A DNA stretch of 64,000 nt from a virus. How positions within the stretch are numbered: the stretch's first letter is position 1; the number at the start of each line of letters is the position of its first letter. Shown one piece after another: positions 10,156 to 21,900 of the stretch. The notes under the pieces were generated by a model. That model worked only from the letters and a program-made list of their open reading frames with translations. It made no database searches and was not told where the DNA came from. The translations under genes and the position numbers were made by a program. The stretch is taken from positions 1 through 64,000 of the IMG/VR virus record IMGVR_UViG_3300030616_000020; one strand, written 5' to 3'.

Positions 10156-11886
10156 ATGGCAAAGTCAGGAATTCATATAAAGCCTTCTAAAAGAGGAACT
10201 TTTACTGCTGCTGCTAAAAGACATGGCAAAAGTGTTCAGGGCTTTGCTAGTCAGGTTCTAGCCAATAAAGGAAATTATAGTCCTGCTATGGTTAAGAAAG
10301 CTAACTTCGCTCGTAATGCTTCCAAGTGGAAAAAAGAATTTGGAGGTTTTATTGACAATCAGCTTGGAGCAGAACTTATAGATACTCCTGTTGGAATGTT
10401 TCAATATGGTGGAGAACTTCCTTCAAAAGGAAAGGCTACTCAAGGTGGACTTGCTGCTAAAGCTAAACAACTTACTCCAAAAGATTATAACGAAGATGCG
10501 CTTAGACTTGGTATTGATGTAGAATATGAACATACCAATAATAAAGCACTTGCAATGAAGATCGCTATGGATCATTTGCAAGAGGACCCAAATTATTACA
10601 CTCAACTTCCTGATCCTGATAAAGCTGCACAGCAAGGTGCTGCTATGGAGGCTTTGGGAATGAAAAGAATGGGAGGAAATCTACCTGTATATAAGTGTGG
10701 TGGTAGAATGCGTGAGGATGGTGGAATGCTACCTATGTATCAGTGGGGTGGAACTTTTGGAAAAGGATCAAACGCAGTAAATCTCAATACCTCAATGCTT
10801 GCTGAGAGACACGAAGACCTTAAAAATCTCAAGTATCTCGATCTTCCTGACACTGATTGGGGAAGCCTTGCAATGAATATAGGTGGTGCTGCTCTTAGTG
10901 CATACGGTGGAGCAGGTGGAACTTTCGGAGGAAGGATTGGAGAAGGAGCGTCAGGAGCATTTGCAAACATTGGTTCTTCAGATATCGCAGGTTTGGGAAG
11001 TGCTATGATGGGAGCAGGAGCAAAAGGACTTGCAGGTGCTAACGTTGTAGGTGGACCTAGTACTCTTGATTATGCAATTACTTCAGGTGCTTTATCAGGT
11101 ATGGTCGGTGGTCAGCAACTCAGTAATCAATCAGGTATTGGTTATGGTGATGGAAAGGTAACTCTTCAGGACTATCTGAAGATGAAGAAGATGAAAGAGT
11201 TAGAAGAACAAGGTCAACTTGAAGATGGAGGACAGATTCCGCAAGAATCACCTTGGATAAACATCAGTAGTCAAGAAGATTACGACAGTTTATTTGGACA
11301 GATGATAGATGAGGAGAAAGAAGGATATCTTCCTGTCTATCAAGAAGGTGGACAATTACTTGGTTATCTTCCTGAATACGGTTTTGGATCATGGCTCGGA
11401 GACAATGCGGGAAAAATTCTTAAAGGAGTAGGTGGAGTTGTCTCAGTTATTCCGGGATTTGGACAGATTGCTGGACCTATTCTTATCGGTGCAGGAGCAG
11501 CTACAGATGCAATTGTAGGTCATGTTCGTAAAAAGAGGGCTGAAGAAGAACTCGAAACTGCTGAACAAAGAGAAGAAAAAATGGCAGGTATGCGTGATGA
11601 TGCAGAAAGATATCGTGCTGACTTTGATGCAAGTAAAAATATTTCTTACGGAGCTACATTTGAGATGGGAGGAGGATTGATGGAACAGATGTCTAGAAGC
11701 ATTCAGGCTCCTATGATTACAGAATACAGCTCTGGATCGAACAGTCATCAGGAAGGAGTAGGTGGAGTTCCTGTAGACGCTAAAGGAAATCCTGCAACAG
11801 TTAGTAGACAGTCTGCTGTAGGTCTTACTGAAAGAGGTGAGGTTACATGGAACGGATATGTATTTAGTGACAAGTTAACAACATAG
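10156..11886 (+). CDS. Cargo protein 1 (crAss gp45-like slot)
   Basis: A 576-aa protein. Residues 1-60 are a small, strongly basic module (IHIKPSKRGTFTAAAKRHG ... FARNASKW) found in internal virion proteins of many large phages and thought to contact nucleic acid. Next come Gly/Ala-rich stretches (about 235-330 and 420-460) that could become membrane-active, and a Lys/Glu coiled coil (about 455-490). A short LPxYxxGG-type motif recurs (about 176, 191, 395). In crAss-like phages the genes between muzzle and RNA polymerase encode cargo ejected into the cell; that role is inferred from position. Confidence 0.68.
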   Translation: MAKSGIHIKPSKRGTFTAAAKRHGKSVQGFASQVLANKGNYSPAMVKKANFARNASKWKKEFGGFIDNQLGAELIDTPVGMFQYGGELPSKGKATQGGLAAKAKQLTPKDYNEDALRLGIDVEYEHTNNKALAMKIAMDHLQEDPNYYTQLPDPDKAAQQGAAMEALGMKRMGGNLPVYKCGGRMREDGGMLPMYQWGGTFGKGSNAVNLNTSMLAERHEDLKNLKYLDLPDTDWGSLAMNIGGAALSAYGGAGGTFGGRIGEGASGAFANIGSSDIAGLGSAMMGAGAKGLAGANVVGGPSTLDYAITSGALSGMVGGQQLSNQSGIGYGDGKVTLQDYLKMKKMKELEEQGQLEDGGQIPQESPWINISSQEDYDSLFGQMIDEEKEGYLPVYQEGGQLLGYLPEYGFGSWLGDNAGKILKGVGGVVSVIPGFGQIAGPILIGAGAATDAIVGHVRKKRAEEELETAEQREEKMAGMRDDAERYRADFDASKNISYGATFEMGGGLMEQMSRSIQAPMITEYSSGSNSHQEGVGGVPVDAKGNPATVSRQSAVGLTERGEVTWNGYVFSDKLTT

Positions 11887-11889
11887 ATC

Positions 11890-13881
11890 ATGGCTAAAAA
11901 ACAGACATACGCTGATCGTGCAAAGGCTATTATGAATAAATACAAGCCTCGTCTTGGAGAAAAGTTTGACAAGGGAGACACACTCGCTTTGGAAGCTATG
12001 AACCAAGAGCTTACTGCTTTACAACAAGAACAGGAGCAAGCACGACTTGCTGAACAGGAAGCTGAAGCAGCTTTCCAAGATGAAGCAGTTCAGACTTTTC
12101 AGAACGGTGGTAAACTGACCAAAAAGCAAAAGAGTACTCTTTCAGTTCTTCTTGCCAATAAAAATACTCCGTTTGTTCAGAATATGCTTTCAGGAGTTGA
12201 TCAACGAATGGATGTAGGAACAAATGAACTTGGTCAACCTGCTGTCTTTCCTCGAAGATTTCCCGGTAGTGAGGAACCGAAGATGCAGAATCAAAGTATG
12301 CTTAGAGCCAGAGGACAAGAACCTGCTAATTATATTCCTTTCGGGGATATGAAATCAGCTCGTAAATTTAAAAGAAACGTTCCTAGAGTTCTTAATAAAC
12401 TTGAAGATCAACCTATCTTCGGTAAAGGTGGTTATGTATACGCTAACGGTGGTGGTCTTTTTACTCCTAAAGGTGGTCAGAATTTTTCAGAGCTTCCTGA
12501 CAGATTTGGTGAAACAACTACAGCTATGGCTCTGTCTAGAGAAACACCTTTTATTAGTAGTTTAACTGAAGGTCAGCGTGTTCCGTTAGCAAGAGGAGTA
12601 TTTAATACACAAGATGTTGTGTATCCTGCAAACCTTAGTCTTGAAGAAGCAGCTATGAATAGGAACTTTGTTCCTTTTGGAACTGAGAAATCTGCTCGTA
12701 AGTTTGTTCGTCAAGCACCTAGAGTTGCTGACAGAGTTGGCACAAAAAGATTTTCTGGTAGTGAGCGTCCTAATTTTTACGGTGGCGCACCGGTATCAGG
12801 ACCGTCAAATGTAAATCTACAAATGGCAGGTCCTATGGGTTATGCTATGGGTGGATTACTTCCCATGTATCAAGATGGTGGTGAAACATGGAATTTTAAT
12901 ACAGGACAAGGAGTTTTTAATGCTCCTCAACTTACTCCTTCACTTAATTATTTTGATCCTGCCACAGGCTCATATTCTCGTATTCCTGCTGGACAACAGC
13001 AACCGGGAGGTGGAGTAAGTTTTCAAGATAGAAATTTAATGGCTGCAAATAGAGATTTTCTTGGTCTTGCAGCAGCTAACACATCTCCTGTCAATCTTGA
13101 TTATACAGTACCTACTTCACTCGGAGGATATCAAGCACAAATGGGTGGAATTACTCCTGCTACAACTCCTCCCCCTGTTACTGGTGGTAACACGGATGAA
13201 CTGTTCAGATTTCGTGCGCCTTGGTGGGGAGCAGCAGCTACAGGAGTTGGAGCATTGCTTGCTAACAGACAACTAGATATTCCTGGTGGTATGGAAGGAG
13301 TAGAAGATGTCAGAGGACAAGAAGTAATGCCTCGTCTTGTTGATTATAGTAGAGGTCGTGAACAGACAATGCGTGAACGTGATTTAGCTCAGGGTATGGT
13401 TCGTCGTGCTGCTAAAGCAAGAGGAAGTCAACAAGGTGTAACTCAAAGCACTATTGCAGGAGCTACTGCCACTCAAAGAGGAGCAGGTGAAGCATTTAAC
13501 AAAAGTCTGGAAGGTGAAGCGAATGAGAATGCTCGGATCAGAAATCAGGCTGCTCAGTTCAATGCAATGCAGAGGGCAAGAGCTGGTGAAACAAATCTCA
13601 GAAATGCAATGCTGAGAAGTCAGTATGAACGTGAGAATGCTCTTATCAATGCTCAACGTAGAGATCAACAGATTTCTGGTGTACTCGGTGCTGTCACTGG
13701 TTACGGAAGAGACTTAATGGCTGCTGACAGAGATACTGGAATGCTACATTTGGCAACACCTGATAACTATAGAATGTTAGCAAGTCCGGATCAAAATACC
13801 TTGTTTAGAAGGAGATTTGGACTAAGTGATATTCCTTACAGGCAGTTTGTAGATACAGGTGATAAATTGCAAGACAAATAA
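11890..13881 (+). CDS. Cargo protein 2 (crAss gp46-like slot)
   Basis: A 663-aa protein starting 3 bases after cargo 1. It has a Gln/Glu/Ala-rich coiled coil at residues 35-65, long Gly/Pro/Asn-rich low-complexity regions, one LPMYQDGG motif (about 325) shared with cargo protein 1, a twice-repeated segment with the pattern PFGxxKSARKFxRxxPRV (about 155 and 260), and an Ala/Arg-rich helical region at 495-590. No enzyme motif is visible. Placement suggests a cargo protein ejected with DNA; the disordered composition fits passage through a narrow tail. Confidence 0.65.
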   Translation: MAKKQTYADRAKAIMNKYKPRLGEKFDKGDTLALEAMNQELTALQQEQEQARLAEQEAEAAFQDEAVQTFQNGGKLTKKQKSTLSVLLANKNTPFVQNMLSGVDQRMDVGTNELGQPAVFPRRFPGSEEPKMQNQSMLRARGQEPANYIPFGDMKSARKFKRNVPRVLNKLEDQPIFGKGGYVYANGGGLFTPKGGQNFSELPDRFGETTTAMALSRETPFISSLTEGQRVPLARGVFNTQDVVYPANLSLEEAAMNRNFVPFGTEKSARKFVRQAPRVADRVGTKRFSGSERPNFYGGAPVSGPSNVNLQMAGPMGYAMGGLLPMYQDGGETWNFNTGQGVFNAPQLTPSLNYFDPATGSYSRIPAGQQQPGGGVSFQDRNLMAANRDFLGLAAANTSPVNLDYTVPTSLGGYQAQMGGITPATTPPPVTGGNTDELFRFRAPWWGAAATGVGALLANRQLDIPGGMEGVEDVRGQEVMPRLVDYSRGREQTMRERDLAQGMVRRAAKARGSQQGVTQSTIAGATATQRGAGEAFNKSLEGEANENARIRNQAAQFNAMQRARAGETNLRNAMLRSQYERENALINAQRRDQQISGVLGAVTGYGRDLMAADRDTGMLHLATPDNYRMLASPDQNTLFRRRFGLSDIPYRQFVDTGDKLQDK

Positions 13882-13892
13882 AATATAAGATC

Positions 13893-15986
13893 ATGGCTAA
13901 CGGATACGGGGTTCGTCCAAGAGGATATGATGGATACGGTGGAGGATACCGTTCTACTTATCAATATAGACCGCAACAATCTGCTGCTGTTCAATATCAA
14001 TCATTTTATGATCCTGTTCCTGTAGATTTTCTTACTCAGAATATGGCACAGCATCAGCAAAGATACGATCAGGCTTTTGCAGGTGCATTAGCTGCTAAAG
14101 AAGCTGCTCTCCAAGAAGAAATTGCACTTGACGATCAAATCTACCGTAATGAATTGATAGGCAAGTCTATGCAAGATATGGACAAAGTTGCTCAAGAAAA
14201 GTATGGTGGTGACTATGGTCGTGCTGCAAAAGAAATAGCACGTAAGGTTACAGAACTTCGTTCTGATCCTTTCTGGCAAAGTTCTAAGTATCTTAAAGAA
14301 CAGCAGGTGGCACAGCAAAAATTTATGCTTGAGAATCCTAACGCACATCTTTACACAGATGTCTCAAAGATCGGAGCAGCAAATGTTGATCCTGAAACCG
14401 GAGAGTTCTTAGGAATTAGAAGTCCTGAAGAACTTACTTTTGAAGCTCAGAAGAAAGGTGATTGGCAGAAAAGTGTTGAAATGCAATTCGCTGACATCAA
14501 TCCGGATACTATTGCTCAAACTCTCGCTGATATTGGCATCGAAGGTTATAAAGGGATTAAACATATCAGACAAATCAAACCGGAAGACCTCGATACTCTT
14601 TTGAGAGAAAGACCTCAAATGGTTATGGCCTTCATGGAAAACAACCCTGATTTTGTTAATTCTAAGAGTCGTCTTGAGGGACTTACTTCAGATGAAATTT
14701 TCAATGAAGCTAAGAATTATATCATCGGTAATATCTCTGACAAGCCTTTCCGTGAAGAGAAACTTCAAGCTGTTAAAGATTGGGTTCTCGAAGATGAGAT
14801 GGCAAGAGCAAGAGCAGGAAACCCTGCTGACGGTATTGTTTTAGGTAATGCAAGTGAGTTTGTAGAACTCATGGTTACTAATCCTAATAAGGTTGCAAGG
14901 AATCTTAAGCAGACTAAGAGTGAGCTTAATAAAATGGCTGATGGTCCTCAAAAGAAAGCTTTACAAGCACAGTATGATAGAGATGTTGCAAACCGTGAGT
15001 TCTTGATTAACAGTGTACAAACATCTCCTTATGCTGTTGATTTTGATAGTTATTATGAAGATTATTCAAAATTTGTAGATGAAGGTCGTGCTGCTGAAGG
15101 ACATAAGAAACTTTCACGAGAAGAATTTGAAGATGAGGTATTTAATTCTGTAAGAGAAGGAAGAGAATCCGGTACTATAAAAGGTAAAGGAAGTTATCAA
15201 ACTCCTTACGGTGGTGGAAATATATCAGACAATTCTATGCAACAAGCAAGTCTTGCTCTGATAAAAGGTTTGAAAAAACTTACCGATGATGGTAAAATAT
15301 CAGTTAATGTAAATGTTCTTGGTGGAGAAACCGGAAGACAAGATGTTGATACTCATGTAGGTAGAATGAATAATGAGCTTACAGACTTCTGGAAAAGAAG
15401 TAACACTAGCTTTAGCGTTCCATACAGTGACATGCAAATAGGTGATATTCTTGAGAACGATAAGCGTTATAACGGTAAGAAAAGAAATACTCTACCAAGA
15501 GACCCAACCAAAGATCAGGTTCTTATTACTGACGGTACAATGGCAGCAAAGCCTGTATATCAGCTTAATCTTTATGATGAGAATGGTAAGCATCTCGGCT
15601 CTGAATTTATAAATCCGGATAACCCAACTATTGCAATGGGAAATGCAATGAACTCAGCTACAGAGATGCTTTCTAGTGGTGATCCCGTTAAGCAGAAGAT
15701 TGGTATCAACATGTTGAATAATCATGTCTTCGGACCTGCTATTCAAGCTGCTGAGATACATAAAAATCCCCAAGGTGGATTTGGTGTCGCATTTGCAGGA
15801 AGTGAGATTAAGTATGAAAGAGTTCCCGGTCAGGTAGATGCTGGATATAATCTCTATATCGAAGGTCCTAACGGAGAAAAAGATTACTTTGAGGATGAAA
15901 ATGGTAACATTTACAACCCAAAAACTGAAAGAGAAATTCAGCAAATACTTATAGGTGCTACTCTAGCAGAGCAACAAAATCCTTAA
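13893..15986 (+). CDS. Cargo protein 3, mostly helical
   Basis: A 697-aa protein. It begins with a Gly/Tyr/Gln-rich disordered region (residues 1-45) and then becomes mainly helical and charged. The region at about 80-150 is typical of an elongated helical bundle. No signal peptide or catalytic motif. It stops 2 bases before the giant polymerase gene, so both are on one message. Inferred to be packaged with the polymerase. Confidence 0.65.
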   Translation: MANGYGVRPRGYDGYGGGYRSTYQYRPQQSAAVQYQSFYDPVPVDFLTQNMAQHQQRYDQAFAGALAAKEAALQEEIALDDQIYRNELIGKSMQDMDKVAQEKYGGDYGRAAKEIARKVTELRSDPFWQSSKYLKEQQVAQQKFMLENPNAHLYTDVSKIGAANVDPETGEFLGIRSPEELTFEAQKKGDWQKSVEMQFADINPDTIAQTLADIGIEGYKGIKHIRQIKPEDLDTLLRERPQMVMAFMENNPDFVNSKSRLEGLTSDEIFNEAKNYIIGNISDKPFREEKLQAVKDWVLEDEMARARAGNPADGIVLGNASEFVELMVTNPNKVARNLKQTKSELNKMADGPQKKALQAQYDRDVANREFLINSVQTSPYAVDFDSYYEDYSKFVDEGRAAEGHKKLSREEFEDEVFNSVREGRESGTIKGKGSYQTPYGGGNISDNSMQQASLALIKGLKKLTDDGKISVNVNVLGGETGRQDVDTHVGRMNNELTDFWKRSNTSFSVPYSDMQIGDILENDKRYNGKKRNTLPRDPTKDQVLITDGTMAAKPVYQLNLYDENGKHLGSEFINPDNPTIAMGNAMNSATEMLSSGDPVKQKIGINMLNNHVFGPAIQAAEIHKNPQGGFGVAFAGSEIKYERVPGQVDAGYNLYIEGPNGEKDYFEDENGNIYNPKTEREIQQILIGATLAEQQNP

Positions 15987-15988
15987 CT

Positions 15989-18900
15989 ATGCCTATTATA
16001 CCAATTTATAATCAGGAACAAGGGGGTATTGATCCTGCCACTGGACTTACGCCTACTTCTAGAACCAGAAGAAAACCTGTAATACCAACTAACCTTGTTA
16101 TGCCTGTACCGGAAGGACAGGAAAGTACGGCACTAGGTTATGGTGCTAGTGAGTATGAGAAGTATGTTCCCGGTGGTTCTGTGTTTATCAATGAAGGACT
16201 TCAAGATGCTAGAGCGCACGGTCAAGCTACTCTTGAAAAGTGGGGAAGAGGTATAACTAAATTTGCAGGTAAGACCGGTACTGCTGTTCTTGGTGGTACT
16301 GTTGGTGCTATTGTTGGGATTCCAGCAGCGATTGCAGATGGTTCATTCAACTCTATGTACGACAATACTTTTCAAGGTTGGATGGATCAGTTGAATGAAG
16401 GAATGGATAAACATCTTGCAAACTATTATACTAAAGAGGAACAAGAAGCAGGATTTTTAGAAAGTCTTGGATCAGCAAACTTTTGGGCGAATGATGTTCT
16501 TGGCGGTCTTTCTTTTACCGCAGGTGCAGTACTTAGTGAGATGGTATGGTCAGCTACAGGTGCAGGAATAGCAGGTGCGCCAGCTCGTCTTGCAAGGGCT
16601 GGAAGGTATATGAAGAATATCGACAAAGGGGTAGATGCTATAAAACAAATCAAAAATGTTTCAAGAGTTACAAAAGTTGGTGATGTTGGTCGTGTAGCTC
16701 GTCAAATGTATACTGGTGCAGGATATGAAGCAGGTGTTGAAGCTCGTCATCATAAGAAAGAGCTTATGGACAAGCTTATGGAAGAGTGGAGAGCTAATAA
16801 TCCCGGTAAAGAACCTTCGACAGAAGACATTATTCGCATGAATGATATGGCAACTACTTCTGCAAATGGAGTGTTTGCTGCAAACGGATTTATTGTTGGA
16901 ATGTCTAATATGATTGCGCTTCCAAGAATTTTTGGTCCCGGAATCAACAGTCAAATTAAAGGATTTTCCCGAATTTCAAAGCAGTTAGAAGATGTCGGAG
17001 ATGCTTGGAAAGTAGCATTTACACCTGCTTACAAGGATGCTTCTACTCTTGCAAAGATTGCTAGTGCATCTTATGTAACGCTCAAGAATCCTTTTGTTGA
17101 AGGTGTGTGGGAAGAAGGTATGCAGGGTGTTGCTAACAATACTATGCTTGATTATACCACAAAGAAATATAATCCTAATGCAAGTAATTCTGTAGCAAAT
17201 CTTGCTGAATCTTTTGGTGAAGGTCTTGCAGAAACTTATGGTGGAAAAGAAGGTTGGAAAGAGATCGGGATTGGTATGATCATAGGTAGTATTGGATCGC
17301 CTAATTTGAGAGCATTTAAACGTGATCGAGAAACAGGAAGGATTATAAAACAGGCTGATCAACCGGGATGGACAGGTGGTATTCCGGGAGAAATTCAAGA
17401 GAGGAGAAAAAGGAGAGAAGAAGCTGAGACCCGTGCAACAGCAGCTAATAATGCTACAAAGGACATCTTGTTTGATTATACTGAACAGTATGTTAAAGAT
17501 AATCCTGAAGCTGTCGCTGCATCCAGAAAGGCAACTGAACATCTTATTCGTCAAGCTTACTTAAACGAAGAGATGGATAAGGCCATTGCCGAAGAAAACA
17601 CACATGAGGCAAAAAATGTTGAATCTGATATGATTCATAGTTATATCATGTCTCGCATCGACGCTGGATATGGTTACGCTCTCAAAGACGAGTTTTCAAA
17701 GATGGTGGAGGATATGTCTGATGAAGAATTTGCTCAAGTTTTTGAATATGAAAGTTTACCTGAATCTGAAGTAGCAAAACGCAAAGCAGATACTCTTGAG
17801 AAATTTAATGAAAGAGTTGAACAGACTCAAAAGATTGTAAATCTTGTTGATAATGTATATCGTGCAGACCTTACTGTTCCTGAGAATAGAGATATTCGTG
17901 AATCTTTAATCTATGCTGGTGGTACTATTATAGATGTAGAAGCAAGAGAACAACAGCTTGCCAATGAAATCTCAGAGGCTACTGAAAACGAAGTTACTTA
18001 CGATAGAGAGCAAAGAGGAGAACAGTATAAGGAAACGTTTCGTAAAGAGGTTATGGACGCTATCAAAGATCGTCCTGATGCTGAGAAAAATGAAGTAAAG
18101 AAAAAGATTAATGATTTAGAGAAGCTTCAAAGGCGCAGGGAACTTTTCCTCGAACAGTATAATCATCTGTTTACTGCGAAGGGACAGAAAGAATATGCTG
18201 ATATTCTTAATGGTACTAGAGAAAAACAAGACCAAGCTTACTATGATGAAGTCGGTAAATATTTTGAAGGAACTGTTACTATAGTTGATGGCAATACAGG
18301 GAAACAGTATAAGAAATGGGATAAGTCTGATGGTACTTCGATTATCGAAGAGATTGATCCTGAAAATCCTGATCAGACTCTTAAAGACACTCAAGAAGTT
18401 GTCAATGTCAAATCCAGAGAATTTATTGAACGTTTCGTTCTTATTGAACCTGCAAAACCCGGAGAGAGAACTTTAGATGAAGATGAGTCTAAGAGGCTTA
18501 TAAAGAGACTTAACGAGTTTAAGGACCCTGATGAACTTGCAGATTTTATCAATAATGAGATTAAACCTTTAAACCTTGCTAACATTGATCTTGTCAAGCG
18601 TGAAGCAGCTAAAATGTGGAAGAAGCTGACTGACAAGAAAATGGATACCGATGATGCTGTTCCTGTCAGGTATGTTGACAAAAAATATATTCATAAGGAT
18701 TCCAAGAAAACTGTCATTGTAACCAAGGACAATGAGAAAGAGGATACTTATTATATCCACGATGTTGTAAACGGTAAGAAATCCAAAGGTCGTCAAATTA
18801 CTACCAACTTAGCTAACCTTAACGAGAACTATATTTTTAAGGGAGCATGGACTGATTATACCAATCGTCTTGACAGAATAGAGAACCTTGAGAATATTAT

Positions 18901-21900
18901 TGAATCAAAGCAAGCTCTCCTAGATAAAGAAAGAAAAGAAGGAAAGAGTTATCGTAAGCGTCTTAAAGACCTTAAGGCTGAGTACGACATGTATATGAAG
19001 AAACTCCTGCAACGTAAAGGAGATGGTCGTGCTACGAAGAAAACTATTTCTGAAACTCAGACTCTTATTGATCAAACTGTAGAGTTGATCAATGAAGTTC
19101 AGGATAAGATTGATGCTTCTGTACAAGCTCAGATTAAATTAAAGCAGGATCAGAATTTTTATGTACAGCGTTTAGCTGAAGAGGATGCTAATACTGAGAG
19201 TCTTAACCAAGCTATAAATGCAGTCGAAGATGAGATTCGTGAGAATGAAGAAATCATAGGTGCTTGGCAGAAAGTTGTTAACGAGCTTAAGAACTTGATG
19301 AATAAGCTCCTCAGGATGTTCAATGTTTCTAAGATGTGGACTCCTGATGCTGTTTCAAAGAAACTTACAGAATATCGTCATGCTGTAGAACGTGAGATTC
19401 AGAATGCACTAAAACCACCGGGAGAACGAGTGCAGCTAGGTGCTGCTATTAAAGCTCTAAGAGATAATGAGGATGTTATCAAACGGAGAGTTTCTGCAAA
19501 AAAAGGTGCAATTCAACGTGAGATCAATCGTGGTGTAGAAGCAGAAGGAGAATATTGGGTTGCTCGTGGTAAGATGGAAAGTGCTGAGAATCAGATCACT
19601 TTATTTGAACAAGCTAACGATCAGCTTTTTGAAAAACTCGATTTGCTCGAACAGGAACAAAACGCTCTGGATGAACTATACCAACGAAGGAAGAGAACTG
19701 TAGAAGGTGTTATTAATCATCCTCAGGTAAAAGAAGAAAGTAGAGCTGAGAATGAGATCGAGCAGGTCTATCAGGATAAGAATATTGATCCTCCTTCTGA
19801 AAGTACTACCAACAAAGAAGAGAGCAAGACTCTTTGGGAAAGTGCAAAACGTAAGCTTGAACATGTGTTCTCCGGTCTTACTGGAAAACATACTGATCGA
19901 GAAGGAAATTTAACTCAAGATGTTAATCAAAGAAGGTATTATCGTTGGACAAGCAAGACTGATATTAAAGGTGGAGATTACTATGTTAAGATAATCAAAG
20001 CTTTTGATGAAGATGAAGCTAAGATTATAGAAGCAGGTTATAACTTTAAAGAAGCTCTTGTTGCTGTTGTTGTTGACAAAGACGGTAATTATATAACTGA
20101 ACAAGGAGTCATCAATAAGAATGAAGCTACTCCTAGTTCTATTAGAAATCTTGGTATCTGGACATCTTTTCCACTTCCTACTTACAGTACAAACGAATTT
20201 GAGAAAACATTTCGTAAGAAGCATGAGACTAAAGAAGAAGAGATAGCTTATGAACAGAAAAAACAAAATCTGATTACTGCTCATAAGGCTCTTAGAGAAA
20301 AGATTACAGATCATTTGGAGAATGACAGAGAAGTTATTTTTCAACTTGTGGATAAAGCAGCAGGTATTCCTAACGAAGATTTGCCAACTGAGGAAGGACA
20401 TGATCCGGATCATATTCTAATTAGAGATTCTTTTGGTCACGATAACGTAACTCTACAGGTACAGACACTTCCTTCAATGTCTATAGGAGGAACTGTAATT
20501 ACCACTTCTAAGCTAGGTCATACTTTTGTTAAGGATAACGAAACAGGAAATGTTCTCGAAACACGTTCACGAAGACTGAACGATCAGGAAATAGATGTAG
20601 TTGTAAAACTGTTTCAACTTCTTGCAAAGAATAGTACCATTGATCAAAGTGGTATGATCCATTCAGATAATGCAACTGTTCTTAAAACCTCGAACGGAAC
20701 TGTTATCTACAAAAATATGTTTGAGTATCTGAGTCCTTATCTGTATTGGACCGGAGATAATTTTACCAAAGACAGTAACGGTGAGATTGTAGATGTCAAT
20801 GAGAATCCGAATACTCTCTTCCATTTTCTTAGAAGACATGAGGGAGTTAGTGTAGCAGGTGGTTATCTTCAATTGGGACGCAAAGCATATCAGCTTTTTG
20901 TCAAAGATGGAGACAATGTACTTCTGAATGAAGCACTTGTGAATCAACAGGGAGAGGGAGCATTGGTAGACTTTCTCAGAAGCAAATATATCAATGTAAG
21001 TTCTCCACTACTTATAGCAAATGAAAGCTTTGAAGAAATCGTTGATGTAAATGAAGATGGTACAATTGTAACAAGACCTCACGACAGTTATCAAGAATAT
21101 CTGATGGACAATGTTCTTGGAGTATCTGTACCACCTGTTACTACAGAGACTTTCCGTGATGAAGATGGAAATGAGGTTGAAGAAGAAGTTCCTCAAATGC
21201 TTAACCAGTATGCAATCTATAAAGCTACTGACGATTTTGTATCTGAGGAAACTACTGTTCCACGTAGAGAAATGCCTTCTACTACGTATGATAACTGGAA
21301 AAATTTAAAACCGGGAGATCGTATTAACATTGATGTTGTACAGGAAGGAACTAACAACACTCTTAGATCAGCAGTTCTTGAAATGCAGGATGATACGAGC
21401 TTCATCATTATCGAAGGTGAGATTCACGAAGACATGGTTAACAATATGTCTAGAATTATTAATAGTGAAGCTCCATCAAAACAGTTTGCTATACTCAATA
21501 GTGGTCTTAAGAAAGTAAGTAATGCTCAAGTTGCTATTTCTGATGTAGTTCAACCTACTGTTAAACCTGCTCCTGAAGTTAAGACTGAAGAGACTGCACC
21601 AAAAGAAGGCAGAAAGCCACGTAGATTGAGCAATAAGAAGGGTTCTAACCGTAAACTATACAGGAGTCCCACTGCGGATGAAAGAGGTGTAGAACAGCTA
21701 GAAGAAGCTGAGAAATGGTTTAAAGAACGATTTCCGAATGTTGATTTTGAAACTGTTCGACATCTTATTGATGGTAAACATCATGGACAGTTACGTGATG
21801 CTGCTGTATACATCTATGAAAATGCTGAAGTAGGTACAACTTATCATGAAGCATTTCACGTAGTAACTCAGATGTTCTTGAATCGTGCAGAACGTAGAGC

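Noticed and set aside
16985-17554. 189-aa reading frame on the - strand inside the polymerase gene
   Set aside because: Cys/Phe/Ser-rich composition of an antisense shadow, no ribosome-binding site, and fully inside a gene with strong domain matches.
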